64,000 bases of DNA from Ascaris suum (GCA_013433145.1 CM024175.1:10462516-10526515); one strand, 5' to 3'. Numbered from the stretch's first letter, positions 1 to 34,838 are shown. Made by a program: numbers and translations. Notes: generated by a model from the sequence alone, not told the origin.

Positions 1-851
1 ACACTCAACGTGTAGTGATCACAGAAAACAGCCATGGTGCTATTTCGCATACGATTAATGAAATGTGCAATGTGCTTTATAATATACAATAGAAAATCAC
101 CATAGGTATCGATTGTGTATGGCATGATGCAATCAACAAGAGCATCGCTCAAAATTTCAGCAACAGTTTAATTCTTTCATAAGCGGTTTTAAGCGCATAT
201 CTATAAATTTGTTTGCTTTCCGTTTCGTTTTTAATTTCTTTTTTTTCGTTTTGCAGTTAATTTTATTTACTTAGTGAATGTCATTGTTTCTGATTACCTG
301 TAATAATAACATCTACTTTCTAAGGTAAAGTTCATACTATTGTTGTTATCAATTTCTGTCCATCATCATATATATCAACATTCATATTGTGCTTCGCTAA
401 TATTGGATATGAGAATACTTAACAAATAATCCTAAACCGTTTTGTTAATCGTTGGATTAACTATATAATCATCAATATTATTATGATCGTTATTGTTTGA
501 TTAATAAAACCTGTCTTTTGAGTGACGACGTAAAATGACTCAGTGAGAATGTTCAATAATATGTTTTTTTTTGTCTGCAGAGGAAAAAATCCATTCAACA
601 TTAATCTTCAATACTAATTTGAAAAATTCACGTAAAACTATTTGAACTACATTGGATTTGCAAGATGGTATTTTTTATGCTTCTGGTAATTTCTGAAGCA
701 TTTACTATCTTCTTATATCTAGTGAGCAGTCTAAAATTAATGCATGAAAATTTCTCCTAAATTATCTCAATGAATATGCCTTGTAAATTTGGCAAAGAAA
801 AGATTTCAGCTATTAAAGGGTCGAAAGAGACGATAAATACGTTCCTTCTTA

Positions 852-1058
852 GTGGCTCATAATTATTTTCCTTTAATAGGAAATAAAGCTTCTTTTGTGC
901 TCCAAAAATATCAAAAAATCTTTGAAAAAATATATGCAATAGCTGATGAGTGTTGTCAAAAAACCGGTACGAACGTATCAACAATCTTTCCACTTGTCAT
1001 GTATTCGGTTGTTGCTTCATTTGGGCTCAATGGCAGATTTCTTCTCTCTTCTCATTGA
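852..1058 (+). CDS. Candidate exon, unrecognised
   Basis: An open frame downstream of a TTTAATAG acceptor-like site at about 878 reads on to a stop at 1056-1058. It has two adjacent cysteines (DECCQKTG) followed by a hydrophobic stretch (STIFPLVMYSVVASFGL) that could be a membrane segment. It stands alone: no partner exon was found and the minus strand (993-757) is also open. It may be the last exon of a receptor-like gene or chance. Confidence 0.15.
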   Translation: MAHNYFPLIGNKASFVLQKYQKIFEKIYAIADECCQKTGTNVSTIFPLVMYSVVASFGLNGRFLLSSH

Positions 1059-2220
1059 GTAATCCTATATTTTCCCATGAAAATTTTCCATAGCGTTCAT
1101 TGTCGTATTATTTTCAGCGAGCGCAATGTAATGGATATGTGGAAATTTAGCGAAATTAAATGAATGAATAAAATCTGAAATTCCTCAAGAAAAGTTGGCG
1201 AAGAAAAATTGGCCTCGTCGAAAGTCTTGCTTAATGCTCATTGAAGCGACTCGTTATATTGCAACTCGCTGAGTGTAAAACATCGCTCATGCTTCATTTC
1301 ACGTATACTTTTCTATGTATGCACATACAGATTTCAATACAGCTAGGAGAATATCTCCACGAAATATGGAGAAGTTCCCCTAAAATTTCCGCTATTCGTT
1401 GCAATTATATAGCATTATTGTTGGTGCTTCTCGAGTGGTAAATGCTATCGTAGATGCAATTTTTAATTTTCGTTTCCCGATCTCAGCTTCGACGATGTGC
1501 TTGCAGCCACAAACTTCTATTTTATTTCTTCGATTCCAACTCTTTCTGTATATGTTCAATAGCAACTCTCTCAGGTCACACCACGTACAAAATTTCGATT
1601 TCCTGTCAAAATATTTGCAGTTCCAACTCTATCGTGTAATGCTAGATCATAATTAATCTTGAAATCGAATAAACAACGAAAACAGATGCTTATCGTTCAC
1701 AAGCAATCCGCATCAATAAAACATATATAAACGCTCATCGCAAACGATGCTGTTTTCATATTTAAAACCATATAATCAAACATCATTTCAACGAAATCTG
1801 TTCGATCGGTTTTTCCAATCCGTTCGCCCTTTTTCTCTCCGAATAATTTTCCACCGATTTTCATGGAAGCTTCATCGTGCTAATCAATCCTATTTGAATC
1901 TTTTTTCTTCGCATTCATTTGAATCGTTCCATTAAATGCTATATTTCAAGATACCTTTTTTGCTTCGTTTTTGCATACATATACTCGTTTATGTGATGTC
2001 GATTCTGTGACGACGAGTAACATATCATCATTCAAATTATGAACACTGATGAAAATTATTGAATATATGATTATTTCAAGGTAAAGATAATTGCAAAAAA
2101 AAGAAACTCCACTAGAATAATCCACCAAGGGAGCTGAGAGGTTATGCGCATGAAATGTACTTGAGTTACATTTTAACTAAATCAATATGCAAAACGTCTC
2201 AAATATTTTCGAGTGGAAAA

Positions 2221-2426
<206 letters not shown>

Positions 2427-3784
2427 GGGCAAATTTTCATCTTTCTTTCTCCTTAATGTGGAAGGTATAGAAAATATACTGGTGTGAGATATTTCGGATG
2501 TTTACTTCGTTCCAAAAACACGATCAGAGATTTTAAGGTAAATGTGGTAAGTGATCGGAAAATTTGGAAGGAAATATGTCGATGGTGATATAGACACATT
2601 TGGGCATAGTGGGCACCTTAGGTGAGTCTCAATGATGCGAATGCCCATAGTTTCAACATTTTTTCAACCTATTTTAATGCTTACATTCGACGTGACCGTA
2701 AATATGTTGTCTTCTTCAACTCATACAAATAGAACAGGTTCTTAACTTGATCAACTATGAGGAATAGGACGAAAAATAGAGAGCAATTGAGGAAAGAAAC
2801 GACTGAAATTCGGCCAAAAACAAAGAGGAATACAAAATAAATTTCTTTGAAAAGAAAGAAGCAATCGTCGAAAATATTATGACACATTGAAGTTTACGCA
2901 TATCCTACAAATGCAGACTTTTGTGTTGTTTGCAAACTGCGGAAAGTGTGCTTAACCGTCTCATTGTACTCAATGAAAGAGTGCGGCAATCAAGGTAAAC
3001 ATCATATAAGCGGCAATAAGTGACCTATGCTTGTATTTCCACACAATACTTTTTCCTCTGTCATCAAATCATCGTTTGTGCTCCATCTATTCGGCTTCTA
3101 AAGAGCTTGTGAATTTTATCGCTAAATTCTGAAAATGGGACTAAATGCCTTGAATGATCGTACATCGAACTAAGGGATCCTTTCATACATTCATATCCTC
3201 TCATCCTAATTCCTTCATATTTTAAATTCTAATTAAGATAGTAACGTGTAATTTCAGCGAAATGCATCGATGATCACATTTATATAATCACATAACGACG
3301 AATATTCACTTCTAATAAACTAATTTCTGATGTTCCACAGAAGTGATTTATTTGTACTTTAAATTTTAAATTCATATTGCTCTCGTTGCTATAAAAATGT
3401 TGAATCGTTTCATATTGAACGAGAAAGTTGAGAAACCAACTTGTATTGAAATGTTGAGAAAACATTAAGAATGCTTCATTTAGCAGCTAAAAAATTGAGA
3501 TTAATTTGAATTGATTGTATAGCAAAAAGATGTAAGTGCATTAATTTAAATTCACTAAGCTCTTATACTTCCAAAAGTCGCAAAAGCATTTTGCTCCTAT
3601 AACATAGGTGATGAGAGTGAATTTCAATTGCGTATTGACGTTTAGCAATAAAAAAAAGTTGCTTAAATGCAATACGCTTATATAAGCGAAGCTTTTTCGC
3701 ATTGAAATTGTTCCGCTATAGAAGCACCATCTTTTCCAATCCATAACCGAACATTTCAGCCACAACTAGCTAATCTATTCTGCT

Positions 3785-3870
3785 CTACTCTTTCTCTCTT
3801 TCTCTCCCTTTCTCTCTCTTTTTTTTCTTTCTTTCTTTCTCTCTCTCTCTCTTTCTCTCCTTTCCACATT
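3785..3870 (+). repeat. Polypyrimidine CT-rich tract
   Basis: Almost only C and T for about 85 bases, with TTTCT and CTCTCT runs. A low-complexity tract, not tied to a gene. Confidence 0.85.
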
Positions 3871-4413
3871 TCCGCTGTTTCGTTCAACCATTGGTTTTTT
3901 TGTTCAGTTATTATGCTTCTTAAAACCAATAACTTTTACATACTGTGCATTTCATTGAAACATTAGCGACGGTTAATGTCGGTGCAATAGGTAAAAACAA
4001 TATAACGCTATATATCGTAATACCATTTGATAACTATCCAAATTGCGAGCGAAAATATCGAGAATATCGTTAACAGTTCATGTATTATTTCTTGCAGTTA
4101 TCGATTGAATGGAAAGACTGATCAAGATAATTTATCGAATAAATCGATAAAAGATGAAAACACATCAGTAAAACAGATGATGAATCATGCTTACTTAACA
4201 ATACGTTGCTCTTGCTTGAACGTTTTGATGAGTGACGCAGATCTCAATTGTCGCTTATGTTCGCTTTCAAAAGATTATTTCGATATTTATGATCGTTGCA
4301 TTAAATTCAGCATAGTTATTCTCATTCGTTTTTTTTTTTCAAGCACTAAAATTTTCATTCTCATTCATTTTTTGAAGTACTGAAACTAAGCTTTCTGAAA
4401 CATTTAAACTTTC

Positions 4414-4571
4414 TGATACTTAAAATACTTAAATACTTAAATACTTAAATACTTATTTTAAATTACTTAAATACTTAAACTTAAATACTTAAATACTTTA
4501 AATACATTTTGATACTTAAAATACTTAAATGAATTGATACTTAAATAGATGTTACTAAAATATACTTAAGT
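4414..4571 (+). repeat. ATACTTAAA-type short tandem repeat, imperfect
   Basis: Many copies of an 8-9-base unit (ATACTTAA or ATACTTAAA) with small gaps and substitutions are spread over about 150 bases. No gene function is apparent. Confidence 0.75.
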
Positions 4572-4959
4572 GCTAATTAAATGAATAGTCAAGTTTGAAG
4601 TTAATAGAAAGTATGTAATTGAATAAAATATATTCAACAATTTTTATTATTGTTTATTCAATGCATACATTTTGTCTAAGCGCATTCGCTTATTTCGTAG
4701 TAAAATTCTTTTGTTTTATTATTGAAAAATGTACGAATTCCACGTTTAAGCCTAATTTATCGCCAATATTAAGTAAACGTTCTCTTAAGATAAAGGATGC
4801 TGAAATAGCCCCCATAAGAACTGCTTTGGAATGCTGTCGCTGAGTCCTTCGTCATCGAGAATATATCTACCGAGTAAAAACAGTTATGGTGACAGCCAGT
4901 ACCATATTGTTCTTATAGTCGCCTAACCAGTTGCTTCTGGGATAGCCCATTTAGCCTTC

Positions 4960-5055
4960 TATGGAGTCGTCCACCCAGTCTCCTCCGTAGTCGCCTGCTC
5001 CGTCCACTCTGGAGTCATCCGCTCATTCTCCTATGTGGTCATCCACACACTCTCC
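4960..5055 (+). repeat. 24-base degenerate minisatellite, 4 units
   Basis: Units 4960-4983, 4984-5007, 5008-5031 and 5032-5055 follow a pattern like TATGGAGTCGTCCACCCAGTCTCC, with frequent TAGTCGCC / GGAGTCATCC variants. Less regular units extend upstream to about 4910. The array is GC-rich against an AT-rich background. The unit is eight codons long, but no open gene was found around it. Confidence 0.7.
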
Positions 5056-6456
5056 ATTCATTTTATCCACTCCGTTTCCACTATAGAGAGGAAAAAATTT
5101 TTGAAAGAGCAAAAAGAAAAATTATTTTTTTCTTTAAGCAAATCAATTTGTTAATCGGATTCTATAGTACCATATTTTCATTTTGTTTTACTTTCATTTT
5201 TTTTTCAATATTACAAATTCATTTGCTTTAATGACAATTAACTTCGCTATCACATCTAATTTTCAATCACTCATAAATGATGACTATTTTAATTTTTACA
5301 CTTTTTCAAAAATTTCAACCATTAAAAGATGATCAGATAGTTCTTTGATAGATGCAGCAGAGATTCGAATAGCGCATAAAATTTTCAAAAATTTAAGTAT
5401 TCATTTAAAAATTTCCAAAAAATTACCACCATAGTGGTTAAAAGTTCATTTTTGCATAGCATAATACAATCAGAATGCTTGTATTTTCTGAACAATTGCA
5501 TCTGTATTTCTCCAATGTCTATGAAAACCGTTGCAAATATTTTTTTTTACGTGCAAAGATTTACTTCTTCCCATAGGTATTAGATAAGGAGCGGCTATGT
5601 GGATGTCAATAAGAAACCACAGAAACCTTTAAAGATCATCGAACTCATGCGTAGCATTATGGCTTTCACAATTTGTAGAATATTCAAGTGATCATTGTTC
5701 ATATTCACCTATTTTCAATCGGATGATAAATACTAATAATCAACTCTCAAACCACTTTAAAGTTCCCTTATCACCTTCTACTAGGGGATATTTTCAATTC
5801 CAATAATGAATTTTCACTTATGGAAAATTTAGGTCGGAATTTTTCCGGATGCATCAATGCTTTACGTATGAAGAATTTTTTCTGTCGCTCAATAAACCAA
5901 AAATCAAACGGCGAGAAGAAGGAGAGGTGGGAAGAAGGAGAGAAAGAAAAGATAAAGAGAGGGAAAGGAACGTAGTAATTTTAGTAAACTAGATTTTTGA
6001 AATTAGTTGTATATTCGCAATATATGGATTGTTCGTTGAAGTGATATGGTATCGCTTTCTTCACCGATCGATGCTAATGGACGCTTTATAGAAAACATTC
6101 GATAGCAGAGACAGTGAACGCTGCTCATGCACTTATTTCAATCCGACTACGTCATTACGTCTACAGGCTGATGTGTAAAAATCCTCTATGCAGCAATAAT
6201 TCGTCTCTTTCTCAACGATAAAGCTTATATTTTCCAAATACATGCTTTATCATTGATAATAAAATTGCGCATTATTTGGCAAATATAAGCCTTTTCATTA
6301 ATAATTCCTGTTAAATCATATAAACAACCGTTTTAAGAGATTTTTATTGCTAGGAAATAGTGATGTGATGGTGAAATGAATATATTTTGCTTCAGCTAGG
6401 AATCTTTAGCGCAATTTGCCGGCTGTCAATGCTAAGAGCTTTCGAATCAAGCACAA

Positions 6457-6788
6457 ATGAGCTTCGTTGTTGATGTTTCAGCGTCGATGAGTGGTTGCTA
6501 TCTCTATGAGTGCATTAACGCCAACGGAACGTTTGTCGTCAAGTTGGAAAGTTGCTATGCGATGTGGATTAATCCACTAATCAGCGCTTTCTCGTATGTG
6601 CAATTTGCAGCGAGAATTTAATGCAAATTTAATTGTTTGTCATTGAGTAACGAATGTTATCGATTTGCCTTATCGCTCTCTCAAGTATAGATTTTGTCTC
6701 CGAAGATTTTCGCAATGTCCTTATTGCATGCATTTCCGAAGAACGGAATAAGCATCGTTTCGGATTTTTATTCAATATAAAAGCATAA
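6457..6788 (+). CDS. Possible two-exon small gene, 79 residues, function unknown
   Basis: Exon 6457-6593 ends at a GTATGT donor and exon 6686-6788 follows a TCAAG acceptor. The junction is in phase and gives 79 residues. The first exon stands out from the AT-rich surroundings by its balanced codons and carries four cysteines (in GCYLYEC, SCYAM) and an NGT glycosylation site. The unspliced first exon alone would end at 6621 with 54 residues. A TTTCAG at about 6481 could also make it an internal exon. No family was recognised and no clear signal peptide is seen. Confidence 0.28.
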
Positions 6789-7409
6789 AATGCCTGCACT
6801 CTAAAAGATCACCGTACTATAGATATTAGAAAATTTTTATCGAACTATTCATACTTAGAATCGAATAATTCATATCATAGAGGTACAATGAGGAAGCCGA
6901 CGTTTACATAAGACAATGCGTGGAAAATTTAGCATTTATACTAATCGAAATTTTCACTGTGGATTTCTCATGAAATTTTCGAGGAAAAGTTTTTCCAAGT
7001 TTTCGAATAGAAGCATCGAATCAACAAAGAAAATATAAACTAACAAAAAGAAAGAATCGAAAATTTTGTCGAATCCTTCTTATTTCTTCTAATTTTTATT
7101 GTAGTTGAATATTATTTTTTCCTAGCTTTGATGATTGGGAAACTTGGAATTAGTTGTTGTTGTTGTTTTTTTTTCCGACGTTTCTTATTGTTCGTTCTAG
7201 TAAATTAACATTATCATTTTTGAGGAGAGGTTTTTTGAAGCTCTACTCAATCAATATTTTAGTCATCAATAATCGATTTTCAATTAATAATTTGAGAGAA
7301 CTCTATTTAGAAGAATTCTACTTGAAAAATTTAATTAAATAGACGCTTAAAACTATGCCTGAATATTGTTCGATTTTTTTTTTCAAATTCTCCTATTGAA
7401 AATTTCATT

Positions 7410-7425
7410 TTACCCATATGGGTAA
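7410..7425 (+). repeat. 16-base perfect palindrome
   Basis: TTACCCATATGGGTAA reads the same on both strands. It lies about 105 bases beyond the stop of the unrecognised minus-strand gene. Confidence 0.8.
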
Positions 7426-7530
7426 GTAATTTATTCGTTCTATCCCTAAGTGTAATGTTTAAAATGTAGAACTACGGATGTGAAAATTTTATGTTAAACA
7501 AACGATTGAAGTGATCTTTCGTCAAATTTT

Positions 7531-11367
<3,837 letters not shown>

Positions 11368-12708
11368 ATGAAGAGAATATGTAAATAAATTTTGATTGCT
11401 TATTTTTTAATAAATGGAAAAGAAAAATTGTTGCTTAAATAGGCACTGTAAATATCGAAACACAACTGTGTTCTGCCGTATATAAATTCTCACTGATAAA
11501 TCACCGCTTATCTATATTGTCTCCGATGTTTTGTTTTATAGAGAAGCTTGTTTTAGCAATGAGCAAAGCTATAAATTCAGCTCCAATTTCAAAAATAACT
11601 TCAATAGCAACATCAGCAGTAATTGATGCGAGAGACGTTTCAAATTCATGAATCTTTCATTCAGTGTTTAAGAAATCTTTTTTTTGCAAGCGTATAAACT
11701 CCTCATTTTAATTAATCTCCCAATAAAATGAACTTATATTGAAATTGATACATTCTAAATATATATATATGAATGAGTAAACAAAATGTTGAATTGTAGA
11801 GATATATGTAGATTATAGATGAAATAGATGAAACGAGCCATCTCATATACATATATAAAAACCGATGAATTTTTCAGTGGATTGTTGCGCTCTCCTTTCA
11901 ATAGCATTTAACGTCCTATCGGCTCATTAACGATTCAACTCGTTTGCCTCTTTTGATTGCCAACAACACTAAATTCCACATCTATTCATTTTTCACAATA
12001 AATTAAATATCTCTTTTAATATTGCATTTTAATCAATCTAATGTGAATTTATTATTAAATTTTACATTTAATAGTATTTTTATTCAATAATTTACTATTA
12101 TTAATGAATTTACTATTTGAAGTTTTTCGTTTCTTTTAAGTTCTGTAATAAAATTAATTACTATTCTACTTAACTTATAACTTTCATAGTCATTGTGGTC
12201 CTTTTTTTTCCAATTTAACGTTTTTTTTGACTGCATTTTAGTTACTAAAACATATTGTGAATCATTAGTACTATTTTATAAATTACTAGGAAGGCGTTGG
12301 AATTAAATGATATGGAATGTTGCTGAATATTTCACCTAACGCAAATGAAATAATCGAAACGAATGAACATAGGTAATTTTATGCAATTTAACATACGTAC
12401 AAGCGCTTAATGTTGTTCCGTTAATAATTTCATAGTCGATTCGAAAGGTGTATTTTTCCTTCTGAAATGGAACCATAAGTGACACAGGTAAATGTACCTA
12501 TAAAAGATCATTATTTCCTCGGAAGGAATACTGCGACGTCTCTTCGTTCATTGCATATCACAACGACCTGATTTCACCAACGAATTGTTTGTTCGTTTCA
12601 TAATATTATCTAGAATGTTAGAGTATCAAAGCAGAAAATGTGCTTTCCCAAAAAACGGAGAAAAATGAGAGCGTTAAGTTTTTTTACTTAAAGATGCTGA
12701 AAGCTGAA

Positions 12709-12993
12709 CTATGGTGTAGCGGATTGTAGTACTGTTTTCAGTCGAATCAAACAAAAAATTTGCAAACGAACGCTAATTGTCAATTTATATCCTCTTAATG
12801 TCATCTTAGTGAATTTCTTTGGAAATTTTTTTTCGAGAATATCAATAATATAGCTAGGCGTTGACGACTGAGCATTAAAAAAGTTCGGGTAACTAGCTAG
12901 ACTATGACGTTCGATTAAGCTGGAAGAGAAAGCTAGGCAAAGAAGGTGAAAGAATGAGTACGAGAAGCGAATAGAGGAAGAGGCGGCCAACAT
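12709..12993 (-). CDS. Signal-peptide-like open frame, 94 codons
   Basis: The frame starts ATG and soon has a hydrophobic core (FFHLLCLAFSSSL) like a secretory signal. The 5' part is richer in GC than its flanks. A CTGACAG site lies just upstream of the ATG, which could be a trans-splice acceptor. It might be a stand-alone short secreted protein, or the first exon of the minus-strand gene ending at 7531; a donor at AGC|GTTCGT would permit the latter. No family recognised. Confidence 0.2.
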   Translation of the reverse strand: MLAASSSIRFSYSFFHLLCLAFSSSLIERHSLASYPNFFNAQSSTPSYIIDILEKKFPKKFTKMTLRGYKLTISVRLQIFCLIRLKTVLQSATP

Positions 12994-14195
12994 CGGTGGT
13001 GTTTTCTACGCTGTCAGAGGATCACATTTCCTGCCACTCTAATTTGTGCCTTCACTACTAACTTTCCAAATCGCCAAGCAATTTCCATTGGTCAATCGAC
13101 GCAAAAAAAAATTTTCAACTCCTTTCTTCCATTGTCCTCAACTCTTTGATTTAGGCGCTTTTTTGGGAATTTCTGGATTTTTTGGGAAGAATCCGTTAAC
13201 AATTCATTGTTTTTCGAGGAAAATTTCATTGCATATTCTATATTTCATCAAATTCTCATGAAAATATCAACACGGATTTTTTTAAAATTGTATTTAAATC
13301 TACTAAAAAAATATGTTTGAGGACAATTATCATGCGTAGGTACGTTTTTAAAAGAACCATTAGCCTACAATGATCTTTTATTTATAGGTGATCTCTATTA
13401 ATGAATCTCCAAAAATGCTTGTGATTTTCTTAAAAATTAATATGCTATCTATGCAATAAGAGATGCAAATATTCGTTTATAATTATTTCATTAATGCATA
13501 ATTTAAGTATATTGCTGATATATTAACGCTGAGATTATTCATTCATTGATTCTTAGATTTTCGTGTTCCACAGATATGAGACAATGCATGATAAACAAAT
13601 ACATAAGAATTATACGATACCCATTAAATATTTCCCTCTTGCGGATATCATTAAAAACACATCGAATTATGAGCGCTTATCATCCTAGATAAATAAGATC
13701 TATTTATCTAGCTTGAAAGTAAATGTAATGCGTTTGTGTTCAACAAGAGAAAACATTTAATAGATTTAACTCAAAAGTATATCTTTTTATCTTAGAAAGC
13801 ATATTTATCTTATAAAGAAGAAATTCTATCAAATTTTAATCTATGCTATCTTTACGAGAATATATCCTATAAAATAGTTTCAACAAAACATTAGAAAAAT
13901 AATCATATTATGTGTTACAATAAGGAAAACCGCTGAGAAAACTATTGAAATGAGCAGATATATTTTCATATCATATACTTTCAATTATAGCGCTTTATTT
14001 TATTCATTTATGCTGGAAGAAGAGATTTTCGTTAGCTATGTCTAATTTAGGGATTAAATAATTCTCCTTTCTAAAGATAAAAGTGAAATTTTATCTCCGG
14101 AATGTCGTTAACAATTTATATCGTTCGTTCGATAGGACTCCTCAAAAGTTTGCCCTTTTTTTTTTTCATAACAATAAAATTAAAAGCAATGATGT

Positions 14196-14223
14196 GTGGA
14201 ATATTTTTTTAAAAATATTCCAC
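14196..14223 (+). repeat. Perfect inverted repeat, 13-base arms
   Basis: GTGGAATATTTTT and its exact complement are separated by two T. In RNA or single-stranded DNA it would fold as a tight hairpin. Confidence 0.85.
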
Positions 14224-14693
14224 AAAAGAAACCTTATCAGTAAATTTGCTCGATTATATTCTCATGAGAAGATGCTTTATGGCCGATCGTTTGCGTTTAT
14301 CGTTTTCTACTCATTCTACTCTTTTGTGAGCATAATTTCAATGCTGCTTATTCGATTCTATATTGCATATGAACTTTTATACAACTTCTCATAAGTTTAG
14401 CGATTTATCGAAATCCATTTCTTAATTCCTATTCTATTCATGTAGATGTATTCTTAATTGCTGTTCTATTCATGTTGACCACTTTTTTTTTGCGTTCGCT
14501 CCCTTGATGAGCATAGATGTGCAATAATATAGAAAAAGCATTTTTATACGTCTATTTTCGTCGCTTTTTTTTCTTTACGGTTGAGAAGAAATCTGCAGAA
14601 ATTTTTTAAAACCTCGATTTCCCTTCTTCCTCTTTATTTACTCATTCGATTTCCTCGGCTTTCTTAATTGAACTGAACATAATTATGGAAAGG

Positions 14694-14899
<206 letters not shown>

Positions 14900-16734
14900 G
14901 TGTAAAGCTGCTGTATAATAGAGCCATGCTGTTGCTATCAAATTTATCAATTGTTAATAGTTTAGATAGGGAGGAAATATGAATTGGACGGTGTTTGAAT
15001 GCACTGATTATGCTTCGTCCTGATCAAACATATGCAAGTGCCGATTTTTCTGGTTACAGCTTATAATCTTCTTGATAGAGTGAAAGAGAGAGTGAGAAAA
15101 AGAGAGAGATAGAAAGAGCGAATATATTAGATAAATATAGGTACTTTTGTGTATTCTCATTGAAAAGTGCATGTGTTTTGTTATGCATATGACTGATACG
15201 AAGAGAAGGTTTAATGATGAACGAATATTGTGAATTTTTAGGTTTATTTCTATGGATTTGTAGGTTTATTGCTTTTGGTTATTCATCATTTGGTAAGATC
15301 TTTATTCTCTTCTTTTTTTTTTTAGTTGAAAATTTTAATAACTCTCAGATTTGAAATGATTTTCGAATATTTCATAAAGCGAAGTGGTGGCAAAAGATTG
15401 GTGTATATTTGGAGAAAAAAGTGATAGAAACATTAGTGAAATTTATGAATTGTTCATTGGTGATGACCGCTTGGTTCCTTCCATGAATACTTCAAGTTTT
15501 ACCTTTTGAGCGCTTTCACAGAAATGATTCGATAAACTTATCCAAAAAGATGCATTCACTATAGTCATCGCCACTAGCTTCTTTGTCCGCTTAAATATTT
15601 TCACGTTCAACTTCACGATAAAGAGGAACATAAAAAAAGTTCGATAAATAAGGAAACAATGATAGATAATAAAAAAAGCGAAAGCAGCAAAATGTAGGAA
15701 AAGCAAATGGACCAGAAAGCGTCACGGTGAAGAAAACAAATACCTTAGATTATGTGGATATGCCATTGACTATTTAGGATAAAATAGTAATCACCACTAC
15801 TAGATCTCAACAAGCGACGTTAAATATCTTAGCTGAACCTTTGAAATTGGCACAATAAAAAACGCAATCCCATTTGTCGACCTTAGCGCGCATGAAATTT
15901 GATGGCGATCTCTTGAAGCAATCGTATGTGAAAAACTTGCTTTGCATTTTGTTGAAATTGCCACGTTCATAGTAACGTAAACGAGTAAAACAACTAGAGC
16001 AATACTGATTGCGCTTTAAGATGATATGATAAGAAAGTGAAATCTCACAACATACAGCTAAATTCCACGAGTTTCTCAGTCATCTTTTGCTTTCATTATT
16101 TGCATTCACTCGCAGACAGATGCATTTTGCTGCTATCAATCATCTTAACACACTATTTCATTACCAATATGACACCTGTCTGTCAATTCATTAGACCTTT
16201 CGATCATTGATGCAAAACTGTTGCAAATCTACAAATCATTTACACGTACATTTTGGCGTACAGGTAGCTAACTTACCTTTATTATTAGGCTATCGCAATT
16301 ACTAAAGATCAAATTTCGGTTGAATTTTTAATGCTTTATAGATTTCTTATAATAACTTTCACAGTTTAAATAAAATTACCGACTTTCCTAAATTTCTTTT
16401 TTTTTTTCATAAAAATTTCTACATTCCACCAACTGGCATCTATCGATCGGTTTATGTGAAGTTTTTCCGTGAAAAGTTCAACAGCAACAGTTAAAATAAC
16501 GTGAAGATCGATGAAACATAACTCCGGAGTCAAGCTTCTTCATAAATTCACTTGCATAGCTATTTCGAGTTGTAATGGTTACGAGGAGAAATTCTTTATT
16601 CCGTGGATAATAGGTGACAAATTAGTTTCAGTTGAATGAAATACGGAGATGAAAATTTCGAAAATTTGCTTATGGAATCGTTGGTAATTATTAAAAAGGT
16701 TAAGTTTAGCAATCAATGTTTTCTCTTTTTTTTT

Positions 16735-16756
16735 GGGGGGGGGGGGGGGGGGGGGG
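16735..16756 (+). repeat. Poly-G run, 22 bases
   Basis: An unbroken run of G directly after a T run in the spacer before the mannosidase. Long G runs can form four-stranded structures and are error-prone in assembly. Confidence 0.95.
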
Positions 16757-18116
16757 AGGTGCAGTTGAATATTACTTCCGCCTGCTATGCTGACGAAGTA
16801 ATCGATGCTAGATTTATAGGTTAGTGAAGATAATTGAAAATTCTTAGCCATTTTGCCTCATTTATCAAATTCGAAAAGTACAGATGTCATTTTTTAAAAC
16901 GCCATCGATATATGATCGGTAGAGCAGCAAATATGTCTTTCATATCAGCAATTTACTTCTACAGCTAAACTCGATGGAAGCAACCTAAAATATAGCAGTT
17001 TAATAACTTTTACTCTCCTAGAAGATGTCAATTTCGTAATGATATCAATAAAGCTATATTGAAACTATGAACAAGAGTTATCCCGATATCGTATAGGCAA
17101 GCAATAAAATTCCATCGGCGCATTTGCTAAGAAATATTTTTCTAGCGCCTAATGTTTTTCACAATTATTCATCAAGAGGTTAAAGAGTACGAAAAAATCT
17201 TCACTAGTTTCCTTCGAGAATTTTCACCTGTGAACGAGCGAAATGAATGAGAGTTGATGAATCTGTTCGATTACCTTATATGAAGGTTCTTTTCATTGAA
17301 TTATAATTTTGATTTTACACTGTATCTAAATACCTGTACTATATTGGTACGTTTTGGGTTTTTGCGAAAAATGTAGAACTCGTATTCACCATCAATATCT
17401 TAATTGAAGGTGTCGCAAAGATCAGAGGAAATGAAAGTATAAAGGACGCTACTCGTTTTTAATGAATATTATCGATTGTATTAATTTGAAATATACTACT
17501 TTATGATAGGTTAGCATTTGCATATTTTTTTAAAAATATTATACCTATAGATTTAAAACAAAAATTGGAGAGAAATCTATATTACAAACTTTCCCAAAGA
17601 CACATTCAATTATAAATCCCCCTTCACCATTTACCCACTTCCTGTCGAATACATACCTCATGTTGTTAATTCATTCGCTCATTAAAAGCGTAATCTTGCA
17701 AATAAGTGCATGAAAGCATTTTCAGAAGACCACATATTCCCTAATTATTCAGACATTGGGCATTAAGGGAAAATTTATTCGTGGTATTGATAAATTTTTG
17801 TTCAGTAGTAAAAAAAAATAGCGACGATAAAGACAAATGTTTGATTTGAAACGTCTGTATAACTGAAACAATTTTCCTCTTCGAAGTAATCGCTAAACGA
17901 ATGTTTGGCTGATTGTACAGACGAATGTCTATAAACATTTTTGGTTTTTTTTTTCGTTAACAAACGGAAGAATTTTGAAATATTTCGTTGCAAAAAAAAA
18001 AGCGACGAGCAAATACAGCAAAGAGGCGATTTCCGCTTCTATCCGTTGAGAAAAATATTCATTTAATAAAGGCACAAATTGCCAACTGCAACTGAATGCT
18101 TTTATAGATCGAAGGA

Positions 18117-34633
<16,517 letters not shown>

Positions 34634-34832
34634 GTGCCAAGTAAGTGTGATACTATTTTGTCTTCTTTCCTTAATAATACAATGACTGCGCAATACGCAA
34701 ACGTTAGTGCTCAACAAATCTTTACAAGTGTTGCAAAGTGAGAAGGGGAGGATTTTGAAGGGGTAGGAAAAAACATATGGAAATGAAGCTAGGCGCACAT
34801 TTTCTTTTTCCGGAAGCGTTTCTAAGGCCCGC

Positions 34833-34838
34833 AATAAA
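34833..34838 (+). terminator. Possible poly(A) signal of the mannosidase gene
   Basis: This is the first clear AATAAA after the mannosidase stop, about 200 bases downstream. Nematodes also use variants of the hexamer, so an earlier site is possible. Confidence 0.35.

Noticed and set aside
4027..4383. 118-codon frame with cysteines taken as a gene
   Set aside because: No splice partner, runs into low-complexity T-rich sequence and the following repeat; long frames of this size can occur by chance here.
16579..16851. Frames with polyproline or polyglycine across 16735-16756
   Set aside because: Produced by the poly-G run; no splice context and no other coding features.
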